A stretch of DNA of 38,125 bases from Prolixibacteraceae bacterium (GTDB lineage: Bacteria > Bacteroidota > Bacteroidia > Bacteroidales > Prolixibacteraceae). Positions 26,388 through 33,428 of the stretch are shown here, in pieces. The position numbers and the translations under genes were made by a program. Each line of letters starts with the position of its first letter. Within the stretch, counting starts at the first letter, position 1. The notes under the pieces are model-generated. The model was not told the DNA's origin. It saw nothing but the letters and a program-made list of their open reading frames with translations, and did no database searches. The stretch spans positions 1 to 38,125 of the forward strand of contig JAIBEZ010000033.1 in NCBI GenBank assembly GCA_019459485.1, given 5' to 3'.

Positions 26388-27278
26388 ATGAAATACGTTG
26401 TAACAGGTTCGTTGGGAAACATCAGCAAGCCACTTGCTGAAAAATTAATTGCTGCCGGGCATGATGTGACGGTGGTAAGCAGTAAAGATGAAAAAGCAGC
26501 AGTGATTGAAGAAATGGGAGCCGAAGCCGCAATTGGATCGGTTGAAGACGTCGGTTTTTTGACAGAAGCATTCACCGATGCCGACGCCGTCTATACAATG
26601 GTGCCACCTTATTTTGGAGCCGCCGACTGGAAAAAATACATCGCCGGAATTGGTGAAAATTACGCTGCTGCGATCAAAGCTTCAGGAGTAAAAAATGTGG
26701 TGAACCTGAGCAGCATGGGCGCCCATATGCCTGAAGGATGCGGACCCGTGAGCGGTTTGTTCTTTGTTGAAAAGGCATTGAATGCATTGGAAGGAGTGAA
26801 TGTAAAACACCTCCGCCCCGGCTTTTTCTATCCAAATTTCCTGGGTCAAATCGCAATGATCAAAAGTATGGGGATCATGGGTGGTAATTATGGCGAAAAT
26901 GCAACACTGGTTATTGTGCACCCCGAAGACATTGCCGACGTGGCAGCCGAAGAAATGCAGAATCTGTCGTTTAAGGGAAAAAGCATCCGCAACATTGCAA
27001 GCGACGAAAAGACCACCAACGAAGTTGCAGCCATTTTAGGCAAAGCGATCGGAAAACCGGAGATTCCATGGGTAAACTTTAAAGATGAAGATACTTTGGG
27101 CGGAATGTTGCAGGCCGGAATTCCCGAAGAAATCGCTAAAAATTACACTGAAATGGGTGTGGCCATGCGGAGCGGAGAAATGGATGCTGAATATAAGAAA
27201 AACAAACCATTGGAATTCGGGAAAAGTAACCTGGAAGTTTGGTCGCGCGTGTTTGCGGCTGTTTACGAACAATCGTGA
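26388..27278 (+). CDS. NmrA-like NAD(P)-binding atypical SDR
   Basis: 296 residues, no signal peptide. N-terminal Rossmann start MKYVVTGSLGNISKPLAEKL (glycine-rich loop GSLGNI, a variant of GxTGxxG), then the second strand VTVVSSKDEK, DADAVYTMVPP and NVVNLSSMGAH, and the NmrA-like LRPGFFYPNF block. The Tyr/Lys catalytic pair of classical SDRs is not apparent, consistent with atypical NmrA-type proteins that act as quinone or nucleotide reductases or redox sensors. Single gene. A hairpin of repeat type follows. Substrate unknown. Confidence 0.88.
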   Translation: MKYVVTGSLGNISKPLAEKLIAAGHDVTVVSSKDEKAAVIEEMGAEAAIGSVEDVGFLTEAFTDADAVYTMVPPYFGAADWKKYIAGIGENYAAAIKASGVKNVVNLSSMGAHMPEGCGPVSGLFFVEKALNALEGVNVKHLRPGFFYPNFLGQIAMIKSMGIMGGNYGENATLVIVHPEDIADVAAEEMQNLSFKGKSIRNIASDEKTTNEVAAILGKAIGKPEIPWVNFKDEDTLGGMLQAGIPEEIAKNYTEMGVAMRSGEMDAEYKKNKPLEFGKSNLEVWSRVFAAVYEQS

Positions 27279-27296
27279 TAGAGTAAATTTTTATGT

Positions 27297-27358
27297 AACC
27301 ACATAGGCACATAGGGCACATAGAAAATTTAAACTATGTTTTCTACGTGGTTATTTTA
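27297..27358 (+). terminator. repeat-type hairpin after the NmrA-like gene
   Basis: AACCACATAG (27297-27306) pairs with CTACGTGGTT (27343-27352) with one mismatch, with an inner CATAG/CTATG pairing, followed by ATTTTAATTTT. Direct ACATAGG repeats lie inside. It may terminate transcription in this direction. Confidence 0.5.
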
Positions 27359-27471
27359 ATTTTAAACTCCCATAAGTGATGAATCACATAATATTCTGGT
27401 GGGGCAAACAAAGCAAGTATGCAATAATAATATTTTTAAAAACCTTACGTTTTCATTGATACCTTAGTAAC

Positions 27472-27778
27472 TTAGATCAGCCCCCAGAGCCCAACCTTAT
27501 CTACCTTAAAATTCGCCTGATAAAACTTAAGGAATTGGTCGTATTCTTGAGCAAAACTCACTCTTTTATGGTGTTCCGGCTGGTTTAAAATGTATTTACA
27601 AACATTGTCAATGCCTGACTTTGAAACAGAAAAAGCTGCTGCTCCCGATCCATCGGGATTGCCAGCTGAAGCTACCCATTACAAGTTTATTTTCATTGAT
27701 GAACTTTTCTGAACTATCGGAAATAATCGTTGCCAGTTCGACCTCTGAAAGAGTTGGCGCTCTTGACACAAGAATGTG
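27472..27778 (-). pseudogene. REP-associated tyrosine transposase (RAYT, Y1_Tnp) remnant
   Basis: Minus-strand translation first reads HILVSRAPTLSEVELATIIS and continues through SSEKFINENKLVMGSFSWQ. After a frameshift it resumes as AAFSVSKSGIDNVCKYILNQ and PEHHKRVSFAQEYDQFLKFY up to a TAA (27474-27472). These are the middle and C-terminal blocks of IS200-like/RAYT transposases: the HLLVS strand, the FxWQxGYxAFSVS motif, then YIxNQxEHHKxxSFxxEY. The catalytic HuH and Tyr region is absent or only partly left. The frameshift coincides with a CCCGAT-CC-ATCGGG palindrome between WQ and the AFSVS motif, as if a small palindrome had inserted there. Confidence 0.75.
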
Positions 27779-27782
27779 TTAA

Positions 27783-27828
27783 AACTTTCCCAAAGTTTTT
27801 TTAAACTGAAAAAAACTTTGGGAAAGTT
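27783..27828. repeat. perfect 20-bp hairpin at the edge of the transposase remnant
   Basis: AACTTTCCCAAAGTTTTTTT (27783-27802), 6-base loop, and its exact complement (27809-27828). It interrupts the transposase remnant on its 5' side and may be an inserted REP-like unit or a terminator. Confidence 0.8.
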
Positions 27829-28111
27829 ATGGAGTTTTGATGAGTTATTTTTGACAATGCCGGTAATGTATTTTTTTCCGATTAATCGGGACGGCTTTTC
27901 TCAGGGATTACCGGTTGCCTTTTTAAGGTGATGAAAACAAAATGGGTGTAAAGGTCATTGAATTCTATTTTCATAAGGTAAATAAGGTTAAGATTTCTGG
28001 GCTGACCTAAGTTACTAAGGTTTTTTGAAAAATGTAAGGTTTTTCACTGAAAAAATATCCCTGATTCTTTTGGTTTTTAAAAACACTTGCCACAAAAAAA
28101 TCAAATGATTC

Positions 28112-29461
28112 TTAGCGTTTCAACCTTTTCATACAATTCATCAGCGAGCGTGAAGTGTGGTAGTTCCCTTTCCAGATTTGAGATTTCATGGCCAGTTTTT
28201 CACCGGGTTCTTTGTCGATTCCGTTTGGATACCAGTCGCCGTGCTCGTGGTCTATCAGGTAAGTATCGATGTACTCCCACTGTTTCAGGAACAATGATTT
28301 GTAATTGTGCGGATCGTCGGGAAAAAGTTCAGACATCAGAAGAAGTGTGTTCAGTCCCTCAGCCTGCGCCCACCAGTTTTTGGTGTCTTTAATAATAGTT
28401 ACCGTATCCTGATCTTTAAAATAATAACCGGCTTCATAAAATCCGCCGACCGTTTTATTCCAGCCGTTTTCGATGGAATGATCGACCATCCTTTTTGCTT
28501 TTCGAAGGGTCAAAGTGTCATTTTCAAGTCCCGCAATTTCAGAAGCTTCGAGCATCAGGAAAGCGGTTTCAACATCGTGACCAAAAGAAATATGATCGTG
28601 GTGCCAGTTCTCTTTCCTGGCATCCTCAGCTGAATCGCGGTACGAAACCGGAGACAAGTCCTGGTTCAGGAACAATTGCAGATAACCTTTCGGATGGGTA
28701 ATCTGGTCGCGCACCAGTGCCAGCATCATCAGCAAACGCTCTTTCACCAGCGTATCGGGCCAAACGCGGTACAATTCGGTAAAAGCTTCGAGCAAATGAA
28801 TGGAACCGTTCTGATCTTTTGGCGGAACTCCCAGAAGTCCTTCCTTTAATGGTGTTCCATCGGCTTCCAGAAACTGAAAATAACCGCCATACTGAGGATC
28901 GTAGCTGTGCTGATCGAGCCAGAGAAAAGCTTTTTTTGCAAGTTCAAGCGCTGAAGTGTCGTTGGTTTGACGAGCATACGCTGCCAATCCGTAAATGGCA
29001 AATGCATTTCCGTAAGCCTCTTTGATGATCCGGTCAGCTTTCCCCGATTTCAGTACATTTCCCTGCTGATCGACCAGATTGAAAAATCCACCGAACTTTG
29101 AATCCCACATTTTATCTTTCAGGAATTGAACGCCGTGACTGGCCATCTTCAGGAAATAATCTTTTCTTTCAGGATAAAACGCTGCAACCGTTGAGCAGGT
29201 CCAAACATGGCGCGATTGGGTGACAATCATTTTATTCTGCGCACCTTTCATTTCCCATTTGTAATCGAAATCGCTCAGAAACCCGCCGTAAACACTGTCG
29301 ATGGTGCGCGGATACCAAACATCCAGAATTCCTTTGTTCAGGGCTTCCGATAGTTCGCTGAGAATTTTCTGATCAGCAGATTGATTGACTTTTTCAGGAG
29401 AAGAGCAGGAAAATAAAAAAAGAAGAACCACGATCCAAATAGATAAGGTTTTTGGCTTCAT
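28112..29461 (-). CDS. AGE-family sugar epimerase, lipoprotein (cellobiose/mannobiose 2-epimerase-like)
   Basis: 449 residues from ATG 29461, with a lipoprotein signal (IWIVVLLFLFSC, Cys in the lipobox FSCSS). The catalytic domain is an (alpha/alpha)6 barrel of the N-acylglucosamine 2-epimerase superfamily. Recognisable blocks: YGGFLSDFD, TQSRHVWTCS, KEAYGNAFAIYGLA, HLLEAFTELYR, ISFGHDVETAFLMLEA (His of the active site), TKNWWAQAEGL and GNYHTSRSLMNC. Cellobiose 2-epimerases share the HLLEA, GHDxE and WWxQAE motifs. The export signal puts it in the periplasm, where it could change the C2 configuration of the reducing-end sugar of oligosaccharides. No SusC/D or glycosidase genes are nearby, so the substrate is not indicated. 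An open frame up to 29512 would add residues before the signal and is unlikely. Confidence 0.9.
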   Translation of the reverse strand: MKPKTLSIWIVVLLFLFSCSSPEKVNQSADQKILSELSEALNKGILDVWYPRTIDSVYGGFLSDFDYKWEMKGAQNKMIVTQSRHVWTCSTVAAFYPERKDYFLKMASHGVQFLKDKMWDSKFGGFFNLVDQQGNVLKSGKADRIIKEAYGNAFAIYGLAAYARQTNDTSALELAKKAFLWLDQHSYDPQYGGYFQFLEADGTPLKEGLLGVPPKDQNGSIHLLEAFTELYRVWPDTLVKERLLMMLALVRDQITHPKGYLQLFLNQDLSPVSYRDSAEDARKENWHHDHISFGHDVETAFLMLEASEIAGLENDTLTLRKAKRMVDHSIENGWNKTVGGFYEAGYYFKDQDTVTIIKDTKNWWAQAEGLNTLLLMSELFPDDPHNYKSLFLKQWEYIDTYLIDHEHGDWYPNGIDKEPGEKLAMKSQIWKGNYHTSRSLMNCMKRLKR

Positions 29462-29783
29462 ATGTTTAGAATTTGTTTTTATGATTATACGGCTTTGTTC
29501 CCAGGTTATCAATTGCCGTCTGCTTCAGCTGACGGATAGATTGATGCACGCGACCAATGGCTTTAGCCACATAAATTTGGGCTAAAGCCCATGCTATCTG
29601 CCCAATACAACCCGTTGCCTAAAGGCAAACGGCAAAGGATATTTTTTCATTATTCGCCGGTATAGGTGCATAACCGGATACACATTTTTGTTTTTAAAAA
29701 TGCCAAATAGAACTCGCCAATAATGATTCTCCGGTGACTCCAATAATCTAAATGGCTCGTTTCATGAATTAAATTAGTTTGAT
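29462..29783. other. repeat-rich spacer between epimerase and barrel genes
   Basis: About 320 bases. Three intergenic palindromes of familiar Bacteroidota type follow each other: CCGTC/GACGG (about 29516-29535), GGCTTTAGCC/GGCTAAAGCC (29559-29589) and CCGTTGCCT/AGGCAAACGG (29612-29632). The last is the reverse of the CCTTTGC...GCCTTTAGG segment found twice in the spacer at 22364-23235. No promoter or gene was recognised. Confidence 0.6.
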
Positions 29784-30398
29784 TTAGAAATCCAGCCGGT
29801 AAAGAACAGTTGTACTCAGCAAATTATTGAACTGGTTGCTTTTCCAGTACCAAAGCGGGTCACCCGGCTGCTCGCGGATTGGCAAAAGCGAATATGCTCC
29901 GCGAAGATCGACAAAAAGCCGGTCGGTAAACTGAAACCTAAAACCCAGTATTCCCTCCAGATCAATTGCATTGAAAGGCCTGCGATCTTCCTCCGGAAAT
30001 ATTCCGTAGTCGTTGTATTCGTTACCGCTTAACAGGTATCCGGGAGAGAGTCCGACCAGAAACGATATTTTCTCGCTGGTCCTGATCCCCAGGTAAAAAG
30101 GCATATCGACATAACTTAACCGCATGACGTATTTGATCTGGCCATTTGTCGCCAGCGAATCGATGTTCCGGCTGCCTTTTTGCATAAATTTAAGCTCCAT
30201 GCCGGCGAAAACCATTCGCGTAAGGTTGGTCTGTACATAACCTCCGAGCGCGACGCCCGGTTTACGGTAGCCCTTGTATAAATCGCCGTCAACCTGTGAA
30301 GCATTAAAACCACCGATCACACCACCTTCAAACTGTTGCGAAAAACCAAAAGTTCCGGCAAAAACTACCAGAAAAACAAAGATTGTTAATCGTTTCAT
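29784..30398 (-). CDS. outer-membrane beta-barrel protein (OMP_b-brl_2/PorT-like)
   Basis: 204 residues with a signal peptide (MKRLTIFVFLVVFAGTFGFSQ, cleavage after Gln21). The mature protein starts QFEGGVIGGFNASQVDGD, a hallmark of PF13568-type barrels, and continues with alternating strands (ALGGYVQTNL, AGMELKFMQKG, LSYVDMPFYLGIRT, ISFLVGLSPGYLLSG, LEGILGFRFQF, LFVDLRGAYSLLPI), ending in a C-terminal YRLDF that suits BAM recognition. Function unknown. Its ATG overlaps the stop of the sirtuin gene by four bases (ATGA), so it is translationally coupled to a cytoplasmic deacylase. Confidence 0.88.
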   Translation of the reverse strand: MKRLTIFVFLVVFAGTFGFSQQFEGGVIGGFNASQVDGDLYKGYRKPGVALGGYVQTNLTRMVFAGMELKFMQKGSRNIDSLATNGQIKYVMRLSYVDMPFYLGIRTSEKISFLVGLSPGYLLSGNEYNDYGIFPEEDRRPFNAIDLEGILGFRFQFTDRLFVDLRGAYSLLPIREQPGDPLWYWKSNQFNNLLSTTVLYRLDF

Positions 30399-31087
30399 AA
30401 TCCTTTCGTTAATTGTTCTTTCAATACCTCAACTCCTTTTCCAGCTTTTTCCTGAATGTAGGTTACATTGCGGATGAACACCGACGGACGTTCAGGATCG
30501 ATCACAAAAATGGGCGTACCTTTTTTTGCATAGTTGACCAGCCCCGCAGCCGGATATACATTGAGCGAAGTGCCAATGACCACCAGAATATCAGCCGATT
30601 CGACCAATGGAATGGCATCGTCCATTGCAGGAACAGCCTCGCCAAACCAAACAATGTGCGGACGAAGCTGGCTTCCTTTGGCGCACTTCTGGCCAAATTT
30701 CAGTTCCCAGCCATCAATGTCGTAAATCAGCGATTCGTCCACCGAGCTTCTGGCTTTTTTCAGTTCGCCGTGCAAATGCAAAACCTTCGAACTGCCTGCC
30801 TGCTCATGCAGATCGTCTATATTCTGGGTGATAATCTGAACATCAAAATCCTTTTCCAGATCGACCAATCCAAAATGACCGGCATTGGGCGTACATTCGT
30901 AAAGTTGTTTGCGCCGGTCGTTGTAAAACTGCATCACCAACACCGGATTCCGCGCCCAGGCTTCGGGCGTGGCAACCTCAGTCACATCATATTCTTCCCA
31001 CAATCCGTCCATATCGCGGAATGTGCGAATGCCGCTTTCCTGGCTCATGCCAGCTCCTGAAAGAATCACCAATTTCTTTTTTATCAT
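30395..31087 (-). CDS. cobB: NAD-dependent protein deacylase, Sir2 family class III-like
   Basis: 230 residues. Sirtuin motifs in order: GAGMSQESGIRTFRD (NAD pocket), QNIDDLHEQAG (ribose and nicotinamide contacts), LHLHGEL (catalytic His), RPHIVWFGEAVP, IGTSLNVYPAAGL. Tyr and Arg in FYNDRRKQL match the YxxR pair of SIRT5/CobB-type enzymes that bind succinyl or malonyl lysine, so desuccinylase or demalonylase activity is likely. Only two Cys are present (YECTP and KCAKG), so the four-Cys zinc site of E. coli CobB is missing, a feature of several Bacteroidota members. It removes acyl groups from metabolic proteins, using NAD. Operon with the downstream barrel gene. Confidence 0.92.
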   Translation of the reverse strand: MIKKKLVILSGAGMSQESGIRTFRDMDGLWEEYDVTEVATPEAWARNPVLVMQFYNDRRKQLYECTPNAGHFGLVDLEKDFDVQIITQNIDDLHEQAGSSKVLHLHGELKKARSSVDESLIYDIDGWELKFGQKCAKGSQLRPHIVWFGEAVPAMDDAIPLVESADILVVIGTSLNVYPAAGLVNYAKKGTPIFVIDPERPSVFIRNVTYIQEKAGKGVEVLKEQLTKGL

Positions 31088-31209
31088 ATCAGTATTTTTG
31101 ATTGCAGATCAGCGATTAACGATCAACGATTTGAGATTTCAAAAAAAGCTCTGCCATTCGTTAATCGTTAATCTGCAATCGTTATTCGTTAATCCTTAAT
31201 CATCAATCA
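31088..31209. repeat. CGTTAATC-rich inverted repeat
   Basis: GATTGCAGAT on the left (about 31099-31108) and ATCTGCAATC on the right (about 31169-31178) are perfect inverted arms. Both are embedded in repeats of CGATTAACGATCAACGA or its complement CGTTAATCGTTAATC, followed by ATCAATC tandem repeats up to the metallophosphoesterase stop. Likely a hairpin that separates the two transcripts. Confidence 0.6.
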
Positions 31210-32124
31210 TCAATCATTTTTTATTTCCCGGTCAGTCGCCCGTCTGAAACCGTCAATTTTCAGGCTTCCGTCTTTGTAAATATCCACAATCATGTAAGCA
31301 TTGTTTTCAGGTCCATCGCCATCAACCACCGCATTTACCGAACAATAATGAATTCCGTTGACCAGATTGTACCTTTCCTCATGGACATGCCCCTGAAAAA
31401 CGCAAAGCACCCTACCCGACTGTTCCAGAATTCCTCTCACTTCACCGGCATTTTGCACCGCCTGTTTCAGATTTTTCGAATCGTCGAGCATCTGGTGAAT
31501 AAAAACAATGACTGGAAGTTTGTTTGATTGAAGATCATCTTTCAGCCAATTAACCTGACTGCCCGAAACAAAAGCATCGTCCCACGAGAAGTTTCCGTGA
31601 TCGTATTCTTTGCCTTCTGAAGTAAAATTACCATCCAAAACCACAAAGTGAAACCCGTTCTGATCAAATGAATAGAAACTTTTCGAAGTGGAAATGTCTG
31701 TGTTTTTAACCCTTTCCAGAAACTGAAGCTTTGAAATACTGTCCATGTCGTGGTTTCCCAAAACGTGGTAAGTCGGACCGTCAAACTTTTGGAAAGCAGA
31801 CTCAATTGTGGTCAGGTATTTCAAGGTATTGACTTCGTTCGGTACCGCATCCTGATCTTTAAAATCACCCAGTTCAATCACAAAATCGAGCTTTTCCTGA
31901 TTCATCCGGTCAATACACTCCTGAACTTTGCCAAGCGACTGACGATAAAAACGTTCTCCGGCGGGTTCACGATCGGCATAATGAACATCTGACAGCATTC
32001 CAAAACGAATCACGGGCTTGTTACCGCTTCCGGCAAATATGTCTGGAGAAATCAATATTCCGGCAACCGTGGTTCCGGCGATGCCAAGAAATTTTCGACG
32101 GGAAAGCATCCATGCATTAATCAT
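31210..32124 (-). CDS. Tat-exported metallophosphoesterase
   Basis: 304 residues from ATG 32124; M6 (ATG 32109) would also give the Tat signal. Twin-arginine signal SRRKFLGIAGTTVAGILISP. All calcineurin-like phosphoesterase motifs are present: SDVHYAD (D-x-H), GDFKDQD (GDxxD variant), GNHD (GNHD/E), a later IHQ and GHVHEE (GHxH). The family includes phosphatases and phosphodiesterases such as ADP-ribose/CDP-alcohol phosphatase-like enzymes. The predicted location is the periplasm with two metals bound. A promoter candidate lies at 32147-32175. Substrate not deducible. Confidence 0.92.
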   Translation of the reverse strand: MINAWMLSRRKFLGIAGTTVAGILISPDIFAGSGNKPVIRFGMLSDVHYADREPAGERFYRQSLGKVQECIDRMNQEKLDFVIELGDFKDQDAVPNEVNTLKYLTTIESAFQKFDGPTYHVLGNHDMDSISKLQFLERVKNTDISTSKSFYSFDQNGFHFVVLDGNFTSEGKEYDHGNFSWDDAFVSGSQVNWLKDDLQSNKLPVIVFIHQMLDDSKNLKQAVQNAGEVRGILEQSGRVLCVFQGHVHEERYNLVNGIHYCSVNAVVDGDGPENNAYMIVDIYKDGSLKIDGFRRATDREIKND

Positions 32125-32146
32125 ATCCAGGTAAAATTGGTTTTAC

Positions 32147-32175
32147 CAAAGATAAGAATAATACCTCCTGCCAAA
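32147..32175 (-). promoter_or_regulatory. probable promoter of the metallophosphoesterase
   Basis: Minus-strand TATCTTTG (32154-32147) is a perfect -7 element. The upstream TTTG (32175-32172) leaves a spacer of 17, a little short of the usual 19-21. Confidence 0.45.
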
Positions 32176-32245
32176 TTCCTAATTTGAGAAATGTTATCTT
32201 TTAAACTGCAAGAACAACGACAAGCCTTCGTCCGAAATATTTCAT

Positions 32246-32253
32246 TAAATTTG
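32246..32253 (+). promoter_or_regulatory. -7 promoter element of the MNT/Nudix operon
   Basis: TAAATTTG matches the TAnnTTTG consensus, 19 bases before the ATG. No TTG is found at the expected upstream distance, so this is only half of a promoter. Confidence 0.4.
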
Positions 32254-32272
32254 CTGAAAAGTATAAAATTCC

Positions 32273-32608
32273 ATGACAGGACTAAACTACATACCTTTAA
32301 TCGTTGAGAAACTAAAACTTACAAAGCCGGAAAAGATAATTCTTTTTGGCTCCTATGCCTATGGCGCTCCAACGGATAGTAGTGATCTGGATATTTTAGT
32401 GGTTACAAGCGACAAAACAATTCCTTCAAGTTTTGCTAAAAAAAGCAAAATCTACCTAAAGATATCTCGTGCTATTTCTGACATCAAAAAAGTGTTTCCG
32501 GTTGATTTAATTGTACATACAAACGCAATGCATCAGAAATTCATTGAAAACAACAGTCTTTTTGCCCAGGAACTTCTTTTAAAAGAGAAAGTACTTTATG
32601 AAATCTGA
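32273..32608 (+). CDS. MNT-domain minimal nucleotidyltransferase
   Basis: 111 residues. The nucleotidyltransferase core is clear: IILFGSYAYGAPTDSSDLDI (the GSxAxG...SDxDL motif with both metal-binding Asp), and a third acidic residue in VDLIVHT. MNT proteins usually act as antitoxins that AMPylate or oligo-adenylate a HEPN toxin encoded next door. Here no HEPN gene adjoins. The next gene overlaps by 11 bases and looks like a degenerate Nudix protein. The MNT part is intact and probably active. Confidence 0.88.
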   Translation: MTGLNYIPLIVEKLKLTKPEKIILFGSYAYGAPTDSSDLDILVVTSDKTIPSSFAKKSKIYLKISRAISDIKKVFPVDLIVHTNAMHQKFIENNSLFAQELLLKEKVLYEI

Positions 32609-33092
32609 AAAGAGCAATCAATCCATCCAAACACTTTCGTTTATTTTTGACAATAAAACCGATCACATCCTTTTTCTGCAAATAGCCGAAGATGGCCCTT
32701 TGAAACGGAAACATTCAGGAATAAAAGGAGAAATTGGCATAGCTGAAGACATGAACGCAGCCGCCATCCGCAACATTCAGGAGTCAAGCGGTCTGGTAGT
32801 TTCTGAGGCTGTTTTGCGCGGGGTGGTAAAAACCATTCAGGCTTCGACAGGCTCAGCCACCGTTTATTTGGTTTACGAATCGTCAAAATTTTCAGGAACA
32901 TTGGAAAACAAAATTCCGGGGCGGTTGAAATGGGTGGATATCCTGAGTATTTTCAACCTGCAAATGGAAAGCCTGGTTCAGGAAATAATGCCCAACCTGC
33001 TCGATGGAGAAAGCTTCTTTGAAGGAACCATCCTGGTGAACGATCTGGACGAAGTGCAAAGTTCGGACATCAGGATCTGCAACACAATTTAA
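32598..33092 (+). CDS. Nudix-fold protein with a degenerate Nudix box
   Basis: 164 residues, starting inside the end of the MNT gene (11-base overlap). Early strand TLSFIFDNKTDHILFLQIAE and the segment GEIGIAEDMNAAAIRNIQES line up with a Nudix box (Gx5Ex7REUxEExGU). However, the RE pair reads RN and the EE pair reads ES (NIQESSGL), so two of the metal-binding or catalytic Glu are lost. A C-terminal half (about 75-164) continues with strands VYLVYES, LKWVDILSIF and GTILVNDLDE. Such proteins can be ligand-binding regulators without hydrolase activity. Pairing with MNT is unusual. Identification rests on the degenerate motif and fold pattern. Confidence 0.65.
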   Translation: MKSEKSNQSIQTLSFIFDNKTDHILFLQIAEDGPLKRKHSGIKGEIGIAEDMNAAAIRNIQESSGLVVSEAVLRGVVKTIQASTGSATVYLVYESSKFSGTLENKIPGRLKWVDILSIFNLQMESLVQEIMPNLLDGESFFEGTILVNDLDEVQSSDIRICNTI

Positions 33093-33133
33093 ACAGTATC
33101 TTCCTGCTTTCTATGCTTGAAAATTTCACCCCT

Positions 33134-33292
33134 AAGTAAAGTCACTCTGGCAAACAATGTAAGTCGTCATGGTAAGCAAGGCTAGTCACTCTCATAAGCA
33201 ATGTAAGTCGTCATGGTAAGCAAGGCTAGTCACTCTCATAAGCAAGGTAAGTCGTCGTGGTAAGCAAGGCTAACCACTCTGGTAAGTAAGGG
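33134..33292. repeat. 44-bp tandem repeat, about 3.6 units
   Basis: Units begin GTAAGTCGTCATGGTAAGCA at 33159, 33203 and 33247 (third with one change), preceded by a half unit. Each 44-base unit is itself two related 22-base halves (GTAAGTCGTCATGGTAAGCA plus AG, and GCTAGTCACTCTCATAAGCA plus AT). No unique spacers occur between the units. Confidence 0.85.
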
Positions 33293-33415
33293 TATGTTTT
33301 TTTTCGAAGAAAGACAGATGTCCGGATATACAATCATTAAAAACCATTCAACAGAACTTATTTATTTACTTGCCTGAAGCAGCGTTCTTCGGGCCCTATT
33401 CAAACTTAAAATTTT

Positions 33416-33423
33416 TACATTTG
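33416..33423 (+). promoter_or_regulatory. -7 promoter element of dnaG
   Basis: TACATTTG matches TAnnTTTG and ends 5 bases before the dnaG ATG. No TTG stands at the usual -33 distance. If used, transcription would start at or just before the start codon, making the mRNA nearly leaderless. Confidence 0.45.
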
Positions 33424-33428
33424 CAGCA

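Larger units (their letters stand above)
27438..28044. mobile_element. decayed RAYT/IS200-like element with ~70-bp imperfect inverted ends
   Basis: Left end 27438-27508 and the reverse complement of 27974-28044 align well by eye: both run AAAAACCTTAC, TTTTCA, ACCTTAGTAACTTAG, TCAGCCC, AACCTTAT, TACCTTA. A 14-base core (27462-27475 versus 28007-28020) is perfect. Between them lie a transposase remnant and a 20-bp hairpin. IS200/RAYT elements normally do not have long inverted ends, so this may be two REP-like copies in opposite orientation around a RAYT gene, as known for REP/RAYT pairs. Confidence 0.65.
27279..28111. other. 830-base spacer with decayed transposable element
   Basis: No intact gene. 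Contents in order: a terminator-like ACCACATAG hairpin (27297-27352), the left end of an element (27438-27508), a RAYT-like transposase remnant (27472-27778, minus strand), a perfect 20-bp hairpin (27783-27828), a CCGATTAATCGG palindrome (about 27888-27899) and the right end (27974-28044). Confidence 0.7.
33093..33428. other. spacer with tandem array upstream of dnaG
   Basis: 336 bases without a gene. It holds the 44-bp tandem array (33134-33292), an AT-rich stretch, and the dnaG -7 element at 33416-33423. Confidence 0.65.

Noticed and set aside
27783-27828. Pair of convergent gene terminators
   Set aside because: The hairpin is terminator-like, but no intact gene ends next to it on either strand; it sits at the edge of a transposase remnant, so it was recorded as a repeat.
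33134-33292. CRISPR array
   Set aside because: Units are contiguous 44-base tandem repeats without unique spacers, and no cas gene is present in the window.
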